NCBI GenBank assembly: GCA_026770615.1
Contig: MU631395.1
Coordinates: 146,609-157,341 of the forward strand
From: Pavlovales sp. CCMP2436
Taxonomy: Eukaryota; Haptophyta; Pavlovophyceae; Pavlovales
DNA length: 10,733 nt
Direction of reading: 5' to 3'
Part shown: piece by piece, positions 6,147 to 10,733 of the stretch
Layout of the letters: each line of letters starts with the position of its first letter
Numbering within the stretch: position 1 is the stretch's first letter
Notes under the pieces: generated by a model
Databases searched by the model: none
Seen by the model: only the letters and a program-made list of their open reading frames with translations
Told to the model about the DNA's origin: nothing
Made by a program: the position numbers and the translations under genes

Positions 6147-6878
6147 TTAAGCTTGCTGGCTCATGTTTGTGATTTTTTTGTCGCCCGAGTGGTGTGACAG
6201 CGTGGGTGACTGGCCGGTTTCAAGGGCCCGTTTGGTTGCTGAGCGTGTGCGTGAGTGGTGCATGAATATGGCGGACTTGTCATGGATCAGTGCGTGCATG
6301 CGTGACGGGCCTGCTGCGGACTCGTGGTTTATGGCGGGACTGGCTGGTCCTGTTTTGGGTTCGGTGGGACTGGCTGCTCCTGGTAGCAATGAGGTTTTGG
6401 TTCGAGACGGTCTCTGGTTGCGTTTCTCCAAGTTTGATGTGTGTAAGCGTTGCTGGCCTCGGCTGGGCCTGAGGGTGGGCTTAGGCTGCATGGAGGGTAT
6501 GGTCGGGTTTACAACTGCTAATGAATCTTCGTTATTCGTAGGTTGGTTGCGCATCAGGCATCTTCGTTTGGCAGGGGTGGTCAGTGCACTGGTGTCCGTT
6601 GGGGGTATGGGCTCTTGCTGTATAGGTGGTATGGCCGTTGGGGATATGAGCTCATACTGAGCGATGCTGTCCGCTGGGGGTATGGGCTCATGCATCTGTC
6701 CAAGAAGTACCCTGCGGTGACTTCCGGATGCTCCAGCTTCGCCGCATTGTCGATGTGGGCATTCTCGCGACGACCACAGCCACTGGATGGTACAAAATAG
6801 GCCAGTCGTCGTGCGACAGAGGCAGAGCCGTCTGTTGGACGATACCCAGCAGCAGAGCTCCCGGCCCAGTATGATCAT
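6147..6878 (-). CDS. Hypothetical Pro/Ser/Thr-rich protein
   Basis: A minus-strand frame of 243 codons with ATG at 6876-6878 and TAA at 6147-6149. I do not recognise it. The product is hydrophilic and looks disordered: Pro, Ser, Thr, Arg and Gln dominate, with no predicted membrane segment or metal-binding pattern. From about residue 60 there is a three-fold 12-13 residue repeat (EPIPPADS, ELISPTAIPP, EPIPPTDT), then basic patches (TPAKRR, EKRNQRPSR) and a second 10-residue repeat (PGAASPTE, TGPASPA). The opposite strand is open too (6163-6660) but would give an odd Gly/Trp/Cys-rich product. The plus strand is G+T-rich here, so stop codons are scarce on the minus strand by composition; the frame may be fortuitous. 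It could also be the end of a larger spliced gene. Confidence 0.3.
   Translation of the reverse strand: MIILGRELCCWVSSNRRLCLCRTTTGLFCTIQWLWSSRECPHRQCGEAGASGSHRRVLLGQMHEPIPPADSIAQYELISPTAIPPIQQEPIPPTDTSALTTPAKRRCLMRNQPTNNEDSLAVVNPTIPSMQPKPTLRPSRGQQRLHTSNLEKRNQRPSRTKTSLLPGAASPTEPKTGPASPAINHESAAGPSRMHALIHDKSAIFMHHSRTRSATKRALETGQSPTLSHHSGDKKITNMSQQA
6596..6692. repeat. Degenerate 36-39-bp tandem repeat
   Basis: Three copies of a unit with the core CCGTTGGGGGTATGGGCTC begin near 6597, 6633 and 6671. The middle copy has diverged (GGGATATGAGCTCAT). The period is a multiple of three or nearly so, and on the minus strand it produces the EPIPP-type peptide repeat. Confidence 0.7.
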
Positions 6879-7860
6879 TTCTCTGGTCCATGCCCCGCAA
6901 GCACATCACAGGCAGAGAGCATGCATCGCTCGGCGCCCGTACCTTGGCGCGGCATCGAAAACGCACCCAGTGCTCAGGTACGGGCATGGTCGCTACCAGC
7001 ACGTAGCCGTGCGCTCTCTGCTTCGGCCATGAAGCCGGCTGGGTCGCAAGGGGCTGCACGCACGGCGCAGCCGCCCTGACCCGCCGCGCTCCCATCGCGC
7101 GTGCCTGCTTACTAGCATTCCCCGCGCGCGTGTATACACGCTCCCCTCGCTACTCGCGCAGGTGGCGAAGCTCTTGTCGCAGCGCTCGGCGTGGCGTGGC
7201 GCTCGGCGTGGCGTGGCTCTTTGGCCCAATTTGTTCTGTCAATAGAAGGTATTGCGACAGCGACAGGCCCTGTTCCTCTCGACCTGCGCAGGCACGCGCA
7301 GGCTGCCCAGGCATGGGGGTACATGCGACGCGGAGCTGTTTCTGCACCCGCCTCCTCCCTGCTGCGGCTCTCCCGCCCGCGTCGGTCTGGGCTCTCGGCC
7401 GCTTACTTCCGAGCGCCAGGCGCATCCGATATCGATTGCCGAAGAAGGCTCTGGCTCTGCCCGCACTTCGTGCCCGCGGTGATCTCCGCTGATGATCAGC
7501 CTTTCGTCGGCTTGCCTCCTGCCAGCTTGCGTCGCGCCGATCCAGCAACCGTCTCGCACGCAGGGATCGCGGTCCGAGCCCGCCGCGCCCTCCGACCTGC
7601 AGTGCAGGCCGCAGCTCGCCGGCCAGCTGCTGCTGGGAAGCCGGCCACTGCTGCCGCTGCTGCTGCTCGGCGCACCACCGCTGCGGAGCGAGCAGCTGCT
7701 CTGCACATTGTGGAGATGCTTGGTGGCACTCACGCTGGCTTTCACTGGCATCATGCCAGGTGATCCGGCCGGTTATATTCGACGCGGGCATCAGGCGCTG
7801 GCTTCCCGACGTCTGGGGAACAGTGCTAATCTCAGCGCTGCGACTAAGGTGCCGAGACAC
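6879..7860. other. GC-rich block with overlapping open frames on both strands
   Basis: Several long frames overlap here: minus 6688-7095, minus 7150-7860, minus 7239-7754, plus 7191-7763 and plus 7492-7935. Each gives an Ala/Arg- or Gln/Arg-rich product with no motif I recognise, which is what GC-rich DNA with few stop codons gives by chance. The minus frame 7150-7860 contains a Gln-rich stretch (CAEQQQRQQWPASQQQLAGE) encoded by the CTG/CAG-like tract at 7624-7700. I do not call any of them a gene. Confidence 0.5.
7182..7215. repeat. Perfect 17-bp tandem duplication
   Basis: GCGCTCGGCGTGGCGTG is repeated head to tail without mismatch (7182-7198 and 7199-7215). Because 17 is not a multiple of three, the duplication shifts any reading frame that crosses it, which counts against recent selection for coding through this point. 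Confidence 0.92.
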
Positions 7861-7914
7861 TGGAAGTGGGAGGCGATAACGAAGTTATTGACCTTCAGAG
7901 AAGACCACACCTGG

Positions 7915-8106
7915 TCAACGAATAATATACGATGATCATTATAATCAAATAATAACGCTACTTTAAGTTCATTCATCTATGATAACTATTATATTATGTA
8001 AGTGCACTTTGAAATTAATTAGCCGTGCGACTAGTTAGCGCACGACTCGTGCTATACTGAACGTGTTGGAAACAGCCATCGCAATCTGAAATTTAGTACC
8101 ATATTA
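7915..8106. other. AT-rich gap, no gene
   Basis: About 120 bp (7915-8030) is strikingly AT-rich next to the GC-rich block on its left, with stops in all frames. It looks like intergenic DNA. No clear repeat or RNA gene is visible. Confidence 0.5.
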
Positions 8107-9301
8107 TCAAGCTATTGCGAGGTGGCGGGCAGATGCCCTGCGGTAGAAGACATTGAGCCATGACAACAGGCACCCCATCATCATATGGCGTGGTACCCAC
8201 GACCGATGAAACGCGGCGCCGCCGGCAGTTGCGCCAGGCATACATAACCCAGCAGCCTGCGTAAGCAGTTGCGCGCTGAGCGTGATTTCATCTGGTTCCC
8301 CTAGAATCGGTTTGGTCGCCTGCGCAAGGCGTGGGGGGCGCAGGAATGGTACACACACACATGGGGTAAGCGGTTTGCTGGGTCGGCTGTTGGACTCTGG
8401 CGACGCCAAGCATTGATACATTGCTGTCCAATGTGGTGGGCAGGCTCGAGGGCGACGGACCGGTGGTAGACTGCGATTATTGCGGGCTCAGGCGATTACC
8501 TTGAAACACTGACATGGATATGAAATGAAGAATACTGGTGTGCGATCAAATGTGTGATCGGCTTGCACGAAGCAGGCGCCTGCCGGCCCGCTGGGTTTAC
8601 CACGACAAGACGCTACTGTGCAGGCCCTGTAACCATGTAGCCGTACCTCTGAAGGTACGATCAAGCCTGTCCGAAGCACAGGTTGGCAGCGTTGGCCAAT
8701 TCCACTCGGGCTCGAATTTAGGCGATGGCTGTGGTCCCCACGCTCGGGTGGCGGGCCAAGGAAGTTCGCCCAGCAGCCCATCAATACCATACAAGCCACA
8801 ATTGGCCTCGCCGGGAGCGCAGCTCGCCGCCTGGGTCACCTGTAGCCGTCCTGAGTGGGTGACACAGATAGCAAATTTCGGTCATTCTTGATGACAGCAG
8901 GCGCACGTGAGAAAGCGAGCTCCACGCCCAAAGGATCGCGCCGGCCCCGGTATGCCTGCCTTCTCCGCGAGCCCGGCCCTATGCACGTGCCTCATCAGGC
9001 TCATTCCTATGCGGGATTATGAGATGCAAGCGTGCGAAGTTGACCAGGGGTGGGTCGGGGAAGCTGCTCACCTGGTCATCGAAGCGGCGGATGCATTCGT
9101 CGCTCGCGCCCGAGGAGTGGATGATCGTGGATGCGGGAAGACGGCGAGTCACGCCCATATCAGCCGCGCGAGCTGACGTCACACACGGGAGCGACAAGGT
9201 GCTGGTGCGCAAGACCGTTGCGATGCTGCGCCTTAAGATCAGCACGACATCGTGAGCGAGGTGTTCAGTTTAGGAAGCGAAGGCTGCGTTTTGGGTGGCA
9301 G
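8107..9301. other. Undetermined region with short candidate frames, mostly minus strand
   Basis: Short frames occur on the minus strand at 8107-8421, 8488-8799, 8597-8839 and 8979-9245. Some look protein-like (pieces such as KFEPEWNWPTLP and LVNFARLHLIIPHRNEPDEA), so a spliced or broken minus-strand gene is possible. Competing plus frames (8538-8891, 8907-9176, 9019-9255) are equally open. No motif lets me choose. A perfect hairpin CGTACCT-CTGA-AGGTACG lies at 8642-8659. Confidence 0.4.
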
Positions 9302-9487
9302 ATGAGCTGTTTTCTGTACAAAAAAGTCATTAATGACGATGATGATGAGAGAGCTGTTAAAAAAAGAGCTAAGGACAAGGCACATGTGTCTCTTCACAAA
9401 ATTCACAAGAAGTACCAGTGGCCTGGTTTTTTTATAAGAACTCTTTTAACGTCCCCCGACTTGCAGCCCGAGGGTGTACGGGCATGA
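9302..9487 (+). CDS. Small hypothetical protein ending in repeat module A
   Basis: From ATG 9302-9304 to TGA 9485-9487, 61 codons. The first part is charged: an acidic run (NDDDDERA) followed by a Lys/Arg/His-rich helix-like segment (VKKRAKDKAHVSLHKIHKKY). Local base use changes from GC-rich to A-rich at about 9295, suggesting a different origin from the sequence to its left. The last dozen codons (TSPDLQPEGVRA) fall inside the dispersed repeat that begins at 9447, so the reading frame is chimeric. The acidic-then-basic opening recalls the first exon of some transposases, but the match is not specific. It may be a relic or fortuitous. Confidence 0.3.
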   Translation: MSCFLYKKVINDDDDERAVKKRAKDKAHVSLHKIHKKYQWPGFFIRTLLTSPDLQPEGVRA

Positions 9488-9642
9488 CATGGGAGGGTCA
9501 GCGCATGGGTCGTCTCATGTGCTATCTTACTCCCCGCGTCGTCTCATCGCCACGAACCTTGCTCGTCGTCGCATCGCGCCGCCGCGATCCTGCGCATAAT
9601 TACAACAACACATACACACAAAAACCTCCGTATAGCCTGAAC
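9447..9642 (+). repeat. Dispersed repeat, module A, copy 2
   Basis: The same family and orientation as 2521-2720, starting at the same TAACGTCCCCCGACTTGCAG after a T-rich run. The match continues through CGCCACGAACCTTGCT and TCCTGCGCATA to about TAGCCTGAACCG. Unlike copy 1, it is not followed by module B; a hairpin (9643-9684) starts at the point where similarity ends. Confidence 0.75.
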
Positions 9643-9684
9643 CGTGCTATGCTATACCCGCAAATACGGGTACAGCCTAGCACG
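9643..9684. repeat. Hairpin at the end of module A
   Basis: CGTGCTATGCTATACCCG (9643-9660) pairs with CGGGTACAGCCTAGCACG (9667-9684): an 18-bp stem with two mismatches and a 6-nt loop CAAATA. It begins exactly where similarity between the two module A copies ends. Confidence 0.8.
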
Positions 9685-9702
9685 TGGCGTGGTGTGTGTA
9701 GG

Positions 9703-10074
9703 CTATCCTATTCCTTGTCTTAGGAAGGGTGCGGCTCCGCGTTGTCTAGGCGGCGGCCTTGCCCTGTGTGTTTCTGCTGGTTTTTGTTCTAGTGTTTTGG
9801 TGCTGGATCGTGTTATCCTCTTTTGGCTGGGCGTTGGAAATGCTTCACTTTTCCGTTTGTTATTCGTGGCTCCTTGCGTTATGGCTTTTTGGACTTGTTG
9901 TTTTATCCTTTGAGGTTTTGGTTCCGTGGTGGTCTTTTTCGAAAATACCAGCAGTGTGTGAGTTACTGACTGAGACGCCCCATTGCCGAACTTCGTAGTT
10001 TTCACTCCTCTGTGCAGCCTGCATATGCCAGCTGGCAGCTCAGAAAGCTCGACTTCTGCTTCTTTAATAATCAC
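9703..10074 (-). CDS. Hypothetical basic hydrophilic protein
   Basis: A minus-strand frame of 123 codons that I do not recognise. The first residue given by the frame is not from a clear ATG context, so the start is uncertain. The product is rich in Lys, Thr, Gln and Pro with basic patches of nuclear-signal type (NNKRKSEAF, SQKRITRSS) and no hydrophobic core, so it is probably disordered if made. The complementary plus frame (9759-9998) is a very hydrophobic Phe/Leu/Trp/Val string, which is the expected antisense of a Lys/Gln/Thr-rich sequence. The A+C-rich minus strand resembles that of the frame at 6147-6878, though the two show no alignable sequence. Chance openness is a real alternative. 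Confidence 0.28.
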   Translation of the reverse strand: MIIKEAEVELSELPAGICRLHRGVKTTKFGNGASQSVTHTLLVFSKKTTTEPKPQRIKQQVQKAITQGATNNKRKSEAFPTPSQKRITRSSTKTLEQKPAETHRARPPPRQRGAAPFLRQGIG

Positions 10075-10092
10075 AAGTTTCCGGTCTACTTA

Positions 10093-10260
10093 ATGCCACC
10101 CTCAGCGCAAAAAACCCGGAAGTGGCCAATAATAATATGTTCTGAAGAACCTGCAGAAATCGACTCGATTATTTGCTCCGACCCTGACTGCTCACTGACC
10201 GACGCAGTGAATCTGCAAGTCTTAGCGTTGTTCAAATCTGCGCTCAGGGCAGATTCTTAA
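10093..10260 (+). CDS. Small hypothetical acidic protein
   Basis: From ATG 10093-10095 to TAA 10258-10260, 55 codons; the frame is also open upstream to about 10012. It starts with a short basic stretch (AQKTRKW) and continues acidic with three Cys (ICSEEPAEIDS, ICSDPDCSLTDA) before a short amphipathic end (NLQVLALFKSALR). Codon use and composition look like real protein, but it matches no family I know. It may be a small gene, a first exon or a transposon relic. No upstream promoter or downstream polyadenylation signal can be identified with confidence. Confidence 0.32.
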   Translation: MPPSAQKTRKWPIIICSEEPAEIDSIICSDPDCSLTDAVNLQVLALFKSALRADS

Positions 10261-10570
10261 AGTAACTCATTTAGTGGCGCTAGCGTTGCCGTTGACTTTT
10301 TCATTCATCGCTTTCACGTGGTTTTGGCCGCTGAGTTTGGATCACTGTTAATCCTGTCAGGAATTAGTAATAGTATTAGGAATGAACCTAATTAGTAGGA
10401 GATAATACTTATTTGTGGTGCGAGTACGAATGTGTAACAACTCGTGACAGCACTAATAATTCGGAATCCTGACTGGGCCAAAGGGTCGTGCGCCCATTAT
10501 GTGGATCGTTGTTGAGAAAATGCGTTTTTTTTGAAACCTTTTTAAAGTTGGGCACATTTTCGATTCGAGG
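10261..10570. other. Spacer, no supported gene
   Basis: AT-moderate sequence with a local ATTAGTA-type repetition at 10361-10402. The minus frame 10409-10684 runs through the palindrome to its right and has no motif. Confidence 0.5.
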
Positions 10571-10671
10571 TGATCCAAGGATACTGTGCGCGCGATTTTG
10601 ACGTTTTTGGCAATGGGGCGGCGCCCCATTGCCAGAACTGCTAAGACCGCGCGCGAAGTATCTTTGGTTCA
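10571..10671. repeat. 101-bp imperfect palindrome
   Basis: A perfect 12-bp inner stem, TGGCAATGGGGC (10608-10619) with GCCCCATTGCCA (10623-10634), encloses only 3 bases. Weakly paired 13-nt flanks on both sides are of equal length, then outer arms (10575-10594 and 10648-10667) match at 17 of 20 positions, and pairing continues to 10571/10671. The symmetry with no length difference between arms is unusual. It could be a foldback transposon or MITE, a hairpin RNA precursor or a palindromic replication or recombination structure. Confidence 0.85.
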
Positions 10672-10733
10672 GGAGATACAGCAATCGACTTTCTGTATCA
10701 AATTAATTAATTTCGCATTTTCGAGATAATTTC

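Noticed and set aside
7191..7763. 190-codon plus frame rich in Ala and Arg
   Set aside because: At least three other frames over the same bases are equally open, no motif is present, and a 17-bp tandem duplication at its start shifts the frame.
9759..9998. Very hydrophobic plus-strand frame resembling a membrane protein
   Set aside because: It is the complement of a Lys/Gln/Thr-rich frame and mirrors T+G-rich composition; hydrophobicity is a by-product of base composition.
1..10733. Defence or toxin system, ribosomal RNA, integron or phage module
   Set aside because: No signature protein, attachment site or RNA core of any such system could be read in either strand.

Overview
The window looks like nuclear DNA of a eukaryote, most likely a microbial one (an alga, amoeba or other protist). 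The best evidence is a two-component hybrid histidine kinase gene cut by short GT-AG introns. Animals and most other large multicellular groups lack such genes, and bacteria lack such introns. Base composition is mixed: GC-rich blocks (about 1-480, 3650-5650, 6960-7760) alternate with AT-richer, repeat-laden stretches. I cannot name the organism from the sequence.

Layout. 1-464: an open plus-strand frame entering from the left edge, rich in Ser/Pro/Gln and ending in a Gln/Pro triplet-repeat tract; probably the 3' end of a protein gene. 480-1560: no convincing gene. 1566-1738 and 2270-2433: two diverged copies of one non-autonomous DNA transposon (MITE) whose ends resemble Tc1/mariner termini. 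2521-2810: a dispersed repeat whose first part recurs at 9447-9642 and whose second part recurs at 5768-5825. 2892-2976: a cluster of four ACACCCCG motifs. 3214-3330: a foldback inverted repeat. 3614-3653: a 20-bp perfect tandem duplication.

3731-5647 holds the only gene I recognise: the C-terminal part of a hybrid sensor histidine kinase. The ATP-binding N, G1 and G2 boxes are followed by a receiver domain with its acidic pair, phospho-acceptor Asp, Thr and Lys all present. Five introns can be placed. The sensor region and the phosphorylated-His (H) box are not visible upstream, the first exon seems shifted out of frame, and two in-frame stops lie in the linkers. It is therefore either a decaying, 5'-truncated copy or a gene with more introns than I can place.

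5850-10260 is mostly undetermined sequence: a minus-strand Pro/Ser/Thr-rich open frame with internal repeats (6147-6878), a GC-rich block open in several frames on both strands (6960-7860), an AT-rich gap (7915-8030), and a few short candidate frames (9302-9487, 9703-10074, 10093-10260). The right end carries a 101-bp near-perfect palindrome (10571-10671).

I do not see a new multi-gene system. The points most worth a second look are the damaged or alternatively spliced kinase, the modular repeat family around it, the MITE pair and the large palindrome.
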